From positions 1-32,819 of the forward strand of contig CAZHGM010000006.1 of NCBI GenBank assembly GCA_964532145.1: DNA of 32,819 nucleotides, in the 5' to 3' direction. The stretch is from JAPUDQ01 sp964532145. GTDB taxonomy: Bacteria; Patescibacteriota; Saccharimonadia; Saccharimonadales; Saccharimonadaceae. This document shows, piece by piece, positions 20,954-28,866 of this stretch. Below the pieces are notes generated by a model. It was not told the origin of the DNA. It ran no database searches and worked only from the letters and a program-made list of their open reading frames with translations. A program made the translations under genes and the position numbers. Position 1 is the stretch's first letter. Every line of letters begins with the position of its first letter.

Positions 20954-23082
20954 ACTTTCTCCAGCGGAGCAAAGGCGACATTGAGCTTTTTGACACCGCG
21001 GCCGCGAAATGCCACTGTGACAACTGATCCGTCAATGTGTGTCACTAAGCCGCTCCCAAACACGCCATGGCGCACATTGTCGCCTACGCTCAGTTCAAAA
21101 TCAGGGTCAAGCTCGATATGCGGCTCATGCGGTGACACTGAAGTACTCATATTCATACCGAGAGCCGGCAAAATTTCACTGGCTTCGATCTCACTTAAGA
21201 ACCGTGATGGCGGATTGTGCTGCGTCGTGCCAAAAATAAGCCGTGAGTTCGCTGAGCTCAGATATAGTTCTTCGCGTGCCCGTGTCATGCCGACGTAACA
21301 GAGCCGTCGCTCCTCTTCCATCTGGTCTGGTTCGTAGAGTGCCCGTGAATGCGGGAAAATTGTTTCTTCCATGCCGACCATGAACACAACCGGAAATTCC
21401 AGACCCTTGGCGGCGTGCAGCGTCATCAACGTCACGGCATTAAGGCTGTCGTTGCTCGTATCAAGATCCGAAATCAATGCCAGCTCTTCAAGATATCCAG
21501 CAACATCCATATCAAGCCGCTCTTTGGCGTCGGACACCAGCTCGCGCACATTGCCTTGCCGATCCTCAGCTTGCGGCGTGCCATCATCAAGGAACTCCAG
21601 GTATTTGAACCGCTTAATGATTAGCTCTAGCGTATCGGCAAGCGATAATTGCGTCATTTCTTGCTGCATTTTATGTAAGCCATCACCAAGCTCTTTGAAC
21701 GCCGTTCGTGCTCGCGGTGTCAGTCCAGTGCACAGCTCAACACTGTTCATTGCCGAAATCAAATCCATACTAGTTTGTGATTGCCAGTCGAGGAACTTCT
21801 CGATGGATGTAGCACCAAGTCCACGCGTGGGGACATTGACGATACGACTGAAGCTAGGGCGATCAAACGGCTGATACAGTAACCTCAGGTACGCGATAAT
21901 ATCTTTGATCTCCTTGCGATCATAAAAACGTGTGCCGCCAACAATCCGATATGGTACGTTATAGCGAATACACATTTCCTCAACTGCACGAGACTGAGCA
22001 TTTGTCCGGTATAAAACAGCAAAATCCTTATATGACCGCGAACCGCGTTCAATCGCCGCCCGAATCCGCATGATAATGCTTTCCGCCTCCTGCAGCTCAG
22101 AATTGACATACATCAGTTGAACCGGTAATCCTCCTGTGCGGTCAGTAATCAGCTTTTTGTCAGTTCGGTTAGTGTTTTTGGTAATAACATTGTGTGCCGC
22201 ATCCAGAATTGGCTTGGTCGAGCGATAATTTTGCTCCAGCTTTACCACAACAGCACCCGGAAAATCCCGTTCAAAATTAAGGATATTCGTAAAATCCGCT
22301 CCGCGCCATGAGTAAATTGACTGCCAGTCATCACCGACGACACAAATATTTTTCGCATCATTCACCAGCAGCGATACCAGTCGGTACTGCGCGGCATTCG
22401 TATCTTGGTACTCGTCGATCAAAATATAGAGAAATTGGTCCTGCCAGCGACGGCGCATATCTGGCGAACTCTTGAGCAACCGAACTGCCTCCGCGATCAG
22501 ATCATCAAAATCAAGCGCTCCGGTAGTCTGTCTGAGCCGTTCATAGAGCGGATACACATCAGCGGCTACTTTCTGGAGAGGCAGCTTGGCAAGACTGGCG
22601 TATTCGCTGGGTGACACCAGGTCATTTTTTGCTGTGCTTATCTGCGACACAATACCGCGTGGCGCATAGGATTTTTCGGATATACCGAGCTGCTTCATGG
22701 CTTGTTTTACAAGACTCAGGCGGTCAGCCTCATCTAAAATGATAAAATTTCGTGGTATACCAATATGCTCGCCATCCATTCTCAGCATTCGTACGCAAAT
22801 AGAGTGAAATGTCCCCATCCATGGCATATACGAACGATTGCTAGCATCATGTCCGGTCATGGCGGCTAACCGTTCGCGCATTTCTTTGGCTGCCTTGTTC
22901 GTAAATGTCACTGCCAATATCGAATAATCCGGTACGCCTTGCTCCAGCAAATACGCGATTCGATGCGTCAAAGTTTTGGTCTTGCCTGAACCAGCTCCTG
23001 CCAGTATTAGTAGCGGCCCGTCACGATGCTCGGCAGCCCGTGTTTGCGCGTCATTCAAACCAATAAGTATTGGATGCTCCAT
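20950..23082 (-). CDS. UvrD/PcrA-type superfamily 1 DNA helicase
   Basis: A 710-residue 3'-5' DNA helicase for repair and replication fork clearance. Motifs are in order: LNDAQTRAAEH (Q motif), AGAGSGKTKTLTHR (28-41), TFTNKAAKEMRERL (Ia), GTFHSICVRML, LIDEYQDTN (II), GDDWQSIYSWRGAD (III), LEQNYRSTKPILD (IV), VTLMTLHAAKGLEFPVVFMVG (V) and CYVGMTRAREELYL (VI). The C-terminal tail with GDNVRHGVFGSGLVTHIDG is the Tudor-like RNA polymerase contact module of PcrA/UvrD. Length matches the family. The start at 23082 has TACAAT ending 7 nt upstream. Confidence 0.96.
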   Translation of the reverse strand: MEHPILIGLNDAQTRAAEHRDGPLLILAGAGSGKTKTLTHRIAYLLEQGVPDYSILAVTFTNKAAKEMRERLAAMTGHDASNRSYMPWMGTFHSICVRMLRMDGEHIGIPRNFIILDEADRLSLVKQAMKQLGISEKSYAPRGIVSQISTAKNDLVSPSEYASLAKLPLQKVAADVYPLYERLRQTTGALDFDDLIAEAVRLLKSSPDMRRRWQDQFLYILIDEYQDTNAAQYRLVSLLVNDAKNICVVGDDWQSIYSWRGADFTNILNFERDFPGAVVVKLEQNYRSTKPILDAAHNVITKNTNRTDKKLITDRTGGLPVQLMYVNSELQEAESIIMRIRAAIERGSRSYKDFAVLYRTNAQSRAVEEMCIRYNVPYRIVGGTRFYDRKEIKDIIAYLRLLYQPFDRPSFSRIVNVPTRGLGATSIEKFLDWQSQTSMDLISAMNSVELCTGLTPRARTAFKELGDGLHKMQQEMTQLSLADTLELIIKRFKYLEFLDDGTPQAEDRQGNVRELVSDAKERLDMDVAGYLEELALISDLDTSNDSLNAVTLMTLHAAKGLEFPVVFMVGMEETIFPHSRALYEPDQMEEERRLCYVGMTRAREELYLSSANSRLIFGTTQHNPPSRFLSEIEASEILPALGMNMSTSVSPHEPHIELDPDFELSVGDNVRHGVFGSGLVTHIDGSVVTVAFRGRGVKKLNVAFAPLEKV

Positions 23083-23089
23083 CCTATCT

Positions 23090-23095
23090 ATTGTA
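23090..23095 (-). promoter_or_regulatory. -10 box of the helicase gene, leaderless
   Basis: Minus-strand TACAAT ending 7 nt before the ATG. No -35 seen. It lies in the 24-nt gap after the upstream gene. Confidence 0.4.
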
Positions 23096-23106
23096 ACGGA
23101 TAATCG

Positions 23107-24582
23107 CTAGCTCTGGCCGTATAGAAAATACAACACGCCGAGGACTGCACCAACAAGAAAGAGCGCTGTGCCAATCACCACCCATGTTATTTTTGATGAC
23201 GAGTGTGCTGAGGTGTGTGCTGCCTGAGGTGAGAGAGAGCTGGTATCAAACATCGGGTGGGTCATGTCGGCCGCGCTGGAAACAGGAGCTGGCGATGGCG
23301 ACGATGTATGTGCGGCCGAGGTTTCAGCCGCTGGCACACTTCCGACCGACTCATTAGCTTCAACTGCCATGATTTCAGCATTGAATTCTTTCGGTACGGA
23401 TGTGGTAACAACTGCTGCTGGCGCATCAACTACTGTTGGTTCGGTCACACTGCTCGCCTCTGTCAATGAGCTACCTGGTTTATCGCTTGTCTCCGACTGT
23501 TCAGAAGCCGTAGGATCAGATGACAGTGTGTTAAGCGGGCGCTTATCAACCTCGACATCAGGAATAAATGGCGTGGAAACTACCTCTGTTTCAACACCTA
23601 TCCCAGGTGAATTATCGTCTTCATGATCCGGCCCTTTCGCATGGTTGGCTACATCATCAGACTCTGCAACAGGCTCGAGAGCGCCATACCCTTCGACATG
23701 CTCCAATGCAGTATCCGAACCTGACACATCCTCGGCAGCCAGCTGTACGGGAGACGAAGGTGTGTCCGGCATCACGCTATCATCACGTGACATACTCTGG
23801 TCCGTATCTGCGGAAGCGGGCGGGGTTGGCTGCGAGACATTCCGGACAAAATCAGCCGACGGCTGGAATTTCACCGTCGTGCGTGTCGGTGTAGCAGGTG
23901 CAAGCGGCTGATCAGCAGGAGTCACTCCGGAGGAGACGACATCCATAAAGCGACCACGGCGAGTGGGTAACTGTGGCAGCTCACGCGTGACGGGTGACGT
24001 AGGCGGAGTATCTGGTTCACTATCGGACTCACGCGCGAGAGTAGTATCTTCACCCTCAGCTGGTGTGGATTCCCTAGCGACTGGAGTCTCTACCTCCTCT
24101 GTCTTCGGTTGCTCAAACGTACTGTCCTGTGTATTGCCGGGTTCCTGAAACTGCTCATCAGGAGCCGGATCAGCAATCACTGGTTCCTCATCTGGCATAG
24201 ACTGGACGGCAGCGGGCGTTGGTACGTCGTCAAGTGCCAGAGGCGTCAAATCAATCCGCCCAGACTCCTCACTCGACAATGATGGCCCTTGTGATTCTGT
24301 GCTGGCTGGCAGCGTACTACTTTGCTCTACAGTGTCATCGGAGGGTATATCGGTCGGTGACGTTCCACTGTCATCGGTCTGATCGTTCGACCCTTCAGAC
24401 GTGCCGCGCACGGGAACGGGTATGGCAGGAGCAGCATCGTTCGCCTTATCTTCAGATACACTGGATATACCCGACAATGGCCGTGATACAGTAGCACTAC
24501 TGGCTGCTGGTTCGCCCGGTGTCGTCTTTGACAGGACAGAACTCACTGCCCGGTCCAGTTCGTCAAAATCAAAATCATTCAT
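23107..24582 (-). CDS. Disordered, acidic Ser/Thr/Pro-rich tail-anchored protein
   Basis: 491 residues of low complexity, rich in Ser, Thr, Pro, Glu, Asp, Ala and Val, with almost no hydrophobic clusters until the end. The N-terminus MNDFDFDELDRAVSSVLSKT is a likely short helix and may be the conserved binding end. The C-terminus SSKITWVVIGTALFLVGAVLGVLYFLYGQS is a single transmembrane helix with three residues behind it. With no signal peptide, the long domain should face the cytoplasm as a tail anchor. If secreted some other way it would resemble a stalk. The ATG at 24582 is chosen because AGGTGG (24588-24593) lies 5 nt upstream; a GTG at 24591 is the alternative. It lies between tpiA and the helicase. 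Function unknown. Confidence 0.78.
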   Translation of the reverse strand: MNDFDFDELDRAVSSVLSKTTPGEPAASSATVSRPLSGISSVSEDKANDAAPAIPVPVRGTSEGSNDQTDDSGTSPTDIPSDDTVEQSSTLPASTESQGPSLSSEESGRIDLTPLALDDVPTPAAVQSMPDEEPVIADPAPDEQFQEPGNTQDSTFEQPKTEEVETPVARESTPAEGEDTTLARESDSEPDTPPTSPVTRELPQLPTRRGRFMDVVSSGVTPADQPLAPATPTRTTVKFQPSADFVRNVSQPTPPASADTDQSMSRDDSVMPDTPSSPVQLAAEDVSGSDTALEHVEGYGALEPVAESDDVANHAKGPDHEDDNSPGIGVETEVVSTPFIPDVEVDKRPLNTLSSDPTASEQSETSDKPGSSLTEASSVTEPTVVDAPAAVVTTSVPKEFNAEIMAVEANESVGSVPAAETSAAHTSSPSPAPVSSAADMTHPMFDTSSLSPQAAHTSAHSSSKITWVVIGTALFLVGAVLGVLYFLYGQS

Positions 24583-24595
24583 ATTGCCCACCTAA

Positions 24596-25375
24596 TTAGC
24601 TATTACCTTTATGTTTATTATGGGCCAGATCAACAATCTTGGCAAATGCATGCGGCTGAAGACTTGCACTGCCTGGTAATAGCCCGTTGACACGCGGCAA
24701 TCCCAGATAGATATCAGCGTTTTCATCATTGACACTACCACCGTACAAAATCCGAACTCCATCCGCAGCAGCGGCGCCATAGAGGGACGATACTTGTTCA
24801 TAGATAATTTTCGTTGCTTTTTCAACATCACGTGCCGTTGCATTGTCTCCTGTGCCAATCGCCCAGACCGGTTCATAGGCAATGACTACGTCATGGACTT
24901 CTTCGGCGGTCAGATTAGCAAGCCCGCTGACAACTTGATCGTGCAGCACATGTTTTGTCTCGTCATCAGCCCGTTCACGCGCCGTTTCGCCAACGCAGAG
25001 AATTGGAATCATGTCATTGCGCACGACAGCCTGGATTTTAGCACGGATATCCCGCTCTTTCTCGCCAAAAACATGACGCCTTTCAGAGTGTCCTACGATG
25101 ACGTACTTGGTTAGACCATGCAACTGGGTAGCCGAAACCTCTCCTGTATAGGCACCTTCATCACGCCAGTAACAGTTTTGGGCTCCAAGTTTGAATTTAC
25201 GGTGATTAATCTGCAGACTGAGCGACTGTAGTGTCAGTAGCGATGGACATAGGACAACCTCGACATCGGCGTATGTTTTGACAGCTTTATCAAGACTATG
25301 TAGCAGCAAGCTCGCCTGATGCACGTTATGATGCATCTTCCAGTTACCAACGATGAGTGTCTTACGGGTGGTCAT
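24596..25375 (-). CDS. tpiA: Triosephosphate isomerase
   Basis: Interconverts dihydroxyacetone phosphate and glyceraldehyde 3-phosphate. 259 residues, TIM barrel. Catalytic residues are Lys13 in GNWKMHHN, His96 in VGHSERR and Glu168 in AYEPVWAIGTG, and the phosphate-binding ILYGGSVNDEN is present. It starts 34 nt after pgk and is probably co-transcribed with it. Confidence 0.97.
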   Translation of the reverse strand: MTTRKTLIVGNWKMHHNVHQASLLLHSLDKAVKTYADVEVVLCPSLLTLQSLSLQINHRKFKLGAQNCYWRDEGAYTGEVSATQLHGLTKYVIVGHSERRHVFGEKERDIRAKIQAVVRNDMIPILCVGETARERADDETKHVLHDQVVSGLANLTAEEVHDVVIAYEPVWAIGTGDNATARDVEKATKIIYEQVSSLYGAAAADGVRILYGGSVNDENADIYLGLPRVNGLLPGSASLQPHAFAKIVDLAHNKHKGNS

Positions 25376-25409
25376 AGTGATTATGCTTATTAGTGTATCG
25401 TATCATGGG

Positions 25410-26636
25410 TTATGCGTCCAACAGCGCTTCGATCCCAGGTAATTTTGCCCCGCTCATCAGTTCAATACTCGCCCCGCCGCCGGTAGAAACATGGCTGAAG
25501 CTTGCGCCGTCATGGCCGTCCCAATGCATGACAAAATCCGCTGTATCGCCGCCACCGACAATGCTAGTGATGCGATCTTTGGCCTGAGCCAGCGCCAGCG
25601 CCACCCGCGCCGATCCATAGGCGAATTGCTCCAACTCGGCATAACCAAGCGTACCGTTCCAAACGACCGTCCTCGCCTGCTCCAGTATCTTGACGGTTGC
25701 CTCGATGCTCTCGTAGCCAACGTCCAGGATGATATCCTTCTCGGCAACTTCGTTGACGGCTTTATTAACACGTTTGGCCTGAAGCGAAATCGTTTTGGCA
25801 ACCGCTACGTCGCGCGGTAGTACCAAGAAATTATCAATTGCATCGGTCTTTTTCGCTGCTGCCTCATAAATACGCTTCAGCACTTCGTCGCAGCCCTCCT
25901 CGGTTTTACTAGCCCCGATTGCATAGCCGCGGTAGCTAAGGAACGTGTTTGCCATGGCGCCTCCGATGATAATCGTATCGGCCAGTTGTATAAATTTCTC
26001 AATCACCGGAATTTTATCACTGATCTTCGCGCCGCCCAGTACAGCCACGAATGGATGTTTGGGATGGTTCATAGCCCCATGAATCATGCGGTATTCGCGC
26101 TCGAGCAACAAGCCCGCACAGCTCGGCAGATAGTGTGTGATCGCCTCGGTGCTAGCGTGAGCGCGGTGCACCACGCCGAAGCCTTCCTGTACAAAATAGC
26201 TCGCTCCGCTGTCGTGTGCTAGCGCGCGTGCAAATGATTCATCATTTTTTTCTTCTTCGGCATGAAAACGAAGATTTTCACATAACAGCACCTCGCCCGG
26301 ATGCAAGCGTTTGCTGGCCTGGGCAACTTTGTCGCCGACACAGTCACTGACAAATTTGACTGGCCGATGCAGCAGCTCCATTAGCCGATGCGCGACTGGT
26401 TCAAGCGACTCCTTTTTGTTGGGCTTGCCATCAGGCCGCCCTAAGTGTGCGATAAGTACGATTTTGCAGCGCCGTTTTATCAGCTCGTGAAGGGTCGGCA
26501 AACTTGCCCGGATCCGGAAATCATCGGTGATATTACCTTCATCATTAATCGGCACATTGTAATCAACCCGCACCAGCACGGTTTTGCCATCAATAGGCAT
26601 ATCACGCAAACATCGTTTTGAAAATTTCCCACCCAT
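25410..26636 (-). CDS. pgk: Phosphoglycerate kinase
   Basis: Moves phosphate between 1,3-bisphosphoglycerate and ADP, an ATP-forming step of lower glycolysis. 408 residues. N-domain signature RVDYNVPIND, substrate residues in AHLGRPDGK and LLCENLRFHAEEE, and the C-domain nucleotide loop GGGDTADFVMH with FSHVSTGGGASIELMSG near the end. Length is typical. A good promoter lies 11 nt upstream of the ATG. No gap gene is next to it in this window. Confidence 0.97.
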   Translation of the reverse strand: MGGKFSKRCLRDMPIDGKTVLVRVDYNVPINDEGNITDDFRIRASLPTLHELIKRRCKIVLIAHLGRPDGKPNKKESLEPVAHRLMELLHRPVKFVSDCVGDKVAQASKRLHPGEVLLCENLRFHAEEEKNDESFARALAHDSGASYFVQEGFGVVHRAHASTEAITHYLPSCAGLLLEREYRMIHGAMNHPKHPFVAVLGGAKISDKIPVIEKFIQLADTIIIGGAMANTFLSYRGYAIGASKTEEGCDEVLKRIYEAAAKKTDAIDNFLVLPRDVAVAKTISLQAKRVNKAVNEVAEKDIILDVGYESIEATVKILEQARTVVWNGTLGYAELEQFAYGSARVALALAQAKDRITSIVGGGDTADFVMHWDGHDGASFSHVSTGGGASIELMSGAKLPGIEALLDA

Positions 26637-26647
26637 AACTTATATAA

Positions 26648-26676
26648 ACTATAGCATTATAGTGAATAAGAGTTAA
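26648..26676 (-). promoter_or_regulatory. Promoter of pgk-tpiA
   Basis: Minus-strand TTAACT (26671-26676), 17-nt spacer, TATAGT (26648-26653) preceded by TGC (extended -10). The -10 box ends 11 nt before the pgk ATG, giving a leader of only a few bases. Confidence 0.6.
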
Positions 26677-26794
26677 GCCAGAAACAATCCACCTGAAGTC
26701 TGAATATGCTTTAGATCTCAGGTAGACGGCAGAGTGGTGTTATCGTATTATCTCTTTATTTGTCAATACGTCAATTTTATGATATCTGACTGTA

Positions 26795-27288
26795 ATGAAT
26801 ACATACTCACACGAAGCGTGGCCAGAAGACAATGGGGCTGTTTCGACTCAACACCGAGTCTTTGCACAGCGCGAATCAGGTCTTTTCGTTCCCTCGTTTC
26901 CATCCACAGAAGACACGCTAACAATAGCTCAAATGAGGCTCACCCCCCGCAGGGCATGGTACCTGAACACACGCTTCAGAATGGTCTTATTCTGCCGGGG
27001 CGCATCGCTCCAACCTCCGCTGAGACCTCGCAGGAAGTGGTGTTATGTCCTGATCTTACAAACTTTAGAGAAACATTGCCGCCATTTATCCGGAAGATAC
27101 TACGAACCATGGGAGGAGGCGCGCTCGTTTCCTGCGAAATTAATACCGATCCGAATTTTCCTGACCAACCAGCTCGCGAAGCATTTTTTGCAGCATTTGC
27201 GGAAATATCCGGACAGGATTTTTCACGCGTCAGTGAACAGCAAACTAGTCCTGACGGCCCCGTATTCCATACCGGACAATACCTGTAG
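26795..27288 (+). pseudogene. Frameshifted plus-strand gene, unknown function
   Basis: Two overlapping plus-strand frames make one plausible protein of about 165 residues if joined at a run of six C (26943-26948). Upstream of the run, the frame from ATG 26795 reads MNTYSHEAWPEDNGAVSTQHR up to AQMRLTP. Downstream, the other frame reads PQGMVPEHTLQNGLILPG, then VVLCPDLTNFRETLPPFIRKIL and a soluble C-terminus ending VFHTGQYL, with a stop at 27288. One extra C would restore a single frame. The joined product has ordinary composition and no membrane segment. It could be a true pseudogene, a sequencing indel or a phase-variable tract. No family recognised. It faces and nearly touches the pyk stop, 12 nt away. 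Confidence 0.55.
26943..26948. repeat. Homopolymer C run at the frameshift point
   Basis: Six consecutive C bases at the point where the two frames of the interrupted gene would join. Runs like this are prone to slippage in replication and in some sequencing chemistries. Confidence 0.6.
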
Positions 27289-27300
27289 GATCATAGTCGT

Positions 27301-28743
27301 TTACTGCTCAATCGTCCGCACACGAATGGTGTCCGTGCCACCTTTGACACCTGGCTGAATACCGCTAACGACAACGACGGTACACGGCTTGGGTAAATAG
27401 CCTTCCTTAACCAGCTCTTCGGCAAGCTCAAGCCCAGCTCGCTCACCATCAGGCCTTAGAAAGCCTTTATTGGCGTAGAGCATGGCGAGCTGCTGAGCGA
27501 CACGAGGATCGCTAGTGACTGAAATGATCGGCAAACTCGGCCGGTTAGCTGCGATATGTTGGGCCGTAGAGCCGGAGCGTGTCTCGGCGACAATCGCATC
27601 GGCATGGACTTGTTTGGCAATTTTGACAGCCGCCGCGCTGATAGCTACCGAATGTGAATCAAGATATTTCGGCTCACCAAGCGGTCTGACTGGCACATGC
27701 GTCTGAGTATACATAATGATTCGTTTCATGCTCTGCACTGTTTCGATCGGATAGTCGCCGTTGGCCGTCTCGTCACTCAACATCACACAGTCCGCGCCGA
27801 TAATCACGGCGTGGCTGACATCGTTGACTTCCGCCCTGGTCGGCTCGGGGTTATGCACCATACTCATCATCATCTGTGTTGCGACAATGCTCAGTTTGGC
27901 ATGGTTGTGGCACAGCTCGATAATCTGACGCTGCACCACCGGAACGATTTCGGCACCTACCTCCACCGCCAAATCGCCGCGCGCCACCATGACAGCATCA
28001 CTAGCCTCGACGATATGCTCGAGCTCGTCATCTTCGATGGCGGATTTGGTTTCAATTTTTGCAATGATCAGTGCATGCGAGCCTTTTTCGGCCATGTAGC
28101 CGCGTAGTACTTCGATATCATGAGCGCTGTGTACAAAACTCAGCCCGACATAGTCAATATCCCGCGTTGCACCCCAATCAATATCCCGGTAATCTTTCTC
28201 AGTTAAAATATCGCCACTAAAGTCAGTATCGGGCAAATTAATGCCTTTGCGGCTCATGACGAAGCCGTCGTTTTCGACCCGCACATGTACGACGCCCGGT
28301 TCAACTTTCGATGCTATCGTTTTAACTTTGCCGTCGAATATATAGACACGCTCACCAGGTTTTACTTTCGTCGATATATCATACTGCACTGGTAGCGTTT
28401 TGCCATCATGCTCGGCCCCAAACGCCAGACGTAGCTCGTCGCCTTTTTTGACCTCGTAGTGGTTGTCTTTGATATCACCCAAACGAATCTTCGGCCCCTG
28501 CAGATCCTGAAATATTGCCACTGGTTTTTTAAGTGCCTTACTGGCTTTACGGATCCAGGCGATTTGCTGCTCCCGCTCATCGTTGGTACCATGGCTGAAA
28601 TTCAGCCGCAGCACATTAGCACCCGACTCAATCAGCTGATGAATCAGTTCATAGGAGTGAGTAGCAGGGCCAACGGTGGCGATAATTTTAGTGCGCTTAA
28701 ATATAATCGATGGTTGCTGATTTACTTCATTTGACGTTTTCAT
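27301..28743 (-). CDS. pyk: Pyruvate kinase
   Basis: Converts phosphoenolpyruvate plus ADP to pyruvate plus ATP. 480 residues. N-terminal KIIATVGPATHSYE and LRLNFSHGTNDE, FQDLQGPKIRLGD before the B domain (about 75-165), then IIAKIETKSAIEDDELEHIVEASDAVMVARGDLAVEVG with the catalytic Lys and metal-binding Glu. VATQMMMSM and MLSDETANGDYP complete the barrel, and a full C-terminal allosteric domain ends in GGTDTIRVRTIEQ. The usual SGETA is SDETA here. The -10 box TAAAAT ends 8 nt before the ATG. It follows ppsA, which runs the reverse reaction. Confidence 0.96.
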   Translation of the reverse strand: MKTSNEVNQQPSIIFKRTKIIATVGPATHSYELIHQLIESGANVLRLNFSHGTNDEREQQIAWIRKASKALKKPVAIFQDLQGPKIRLGDIKDNHYEVKKGDELRLAFGAEHDGKTLPVQYDISTKVKPGERVYIFDGKVKTIASKVEPGVVHVRVENDGFVMSRKGINLPDTDFSGDILTEKDYRDIDWGATRDIDYVGLSFVHSAHDIEVLRGYMAEKGSHALIIAKIETKSAIEDDELEHIVEASDAVMVARGDLAVEVGAEIVPVVQRQIIELCHNHAKLSIVATQMMMSMVHNPEPTRAEVNDVSHAVIIGADCVMLSDETANGDYPIETVQSMKRIIMYTQTHVPVRPLGEPKYLDSHSVAISAAAVKIAKQVHADAIVAETRSGSTAQHIAANRPSLPIISVTSDPRVAQQLAMLYANKGFLRPDGERAGLELAEELVKEGYLPKPCTVVVVSGIQPGVKGGTDTIRVRTIEQ

Positions 28744-28751
28744 ATCTGTTT

Positions 28752-28757
28752 ATTTTA
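28752..28757 (-). promoter_or_regulatory. -10 box of pyk, leaderless
   Basis: Minus-strand TAAAAT ending 8 nt before the pyk ATG. The -35 region is weak. The 123-bp gap between ppsA and pyk also holds a short GC-rich imperfect stem near 28788-28807 with no T tract. Confidence 0.45.
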
Positions 28758-28866
28758 CTTCATTTCACGCTAGATCGCTAACGCCATGGGCGGACGCCTC
28801 GTCCCCCATATAATCGTACCGTGTGAAATCAGGTACAGGCTGGATGGGAACCGAGCGGTACTTACA

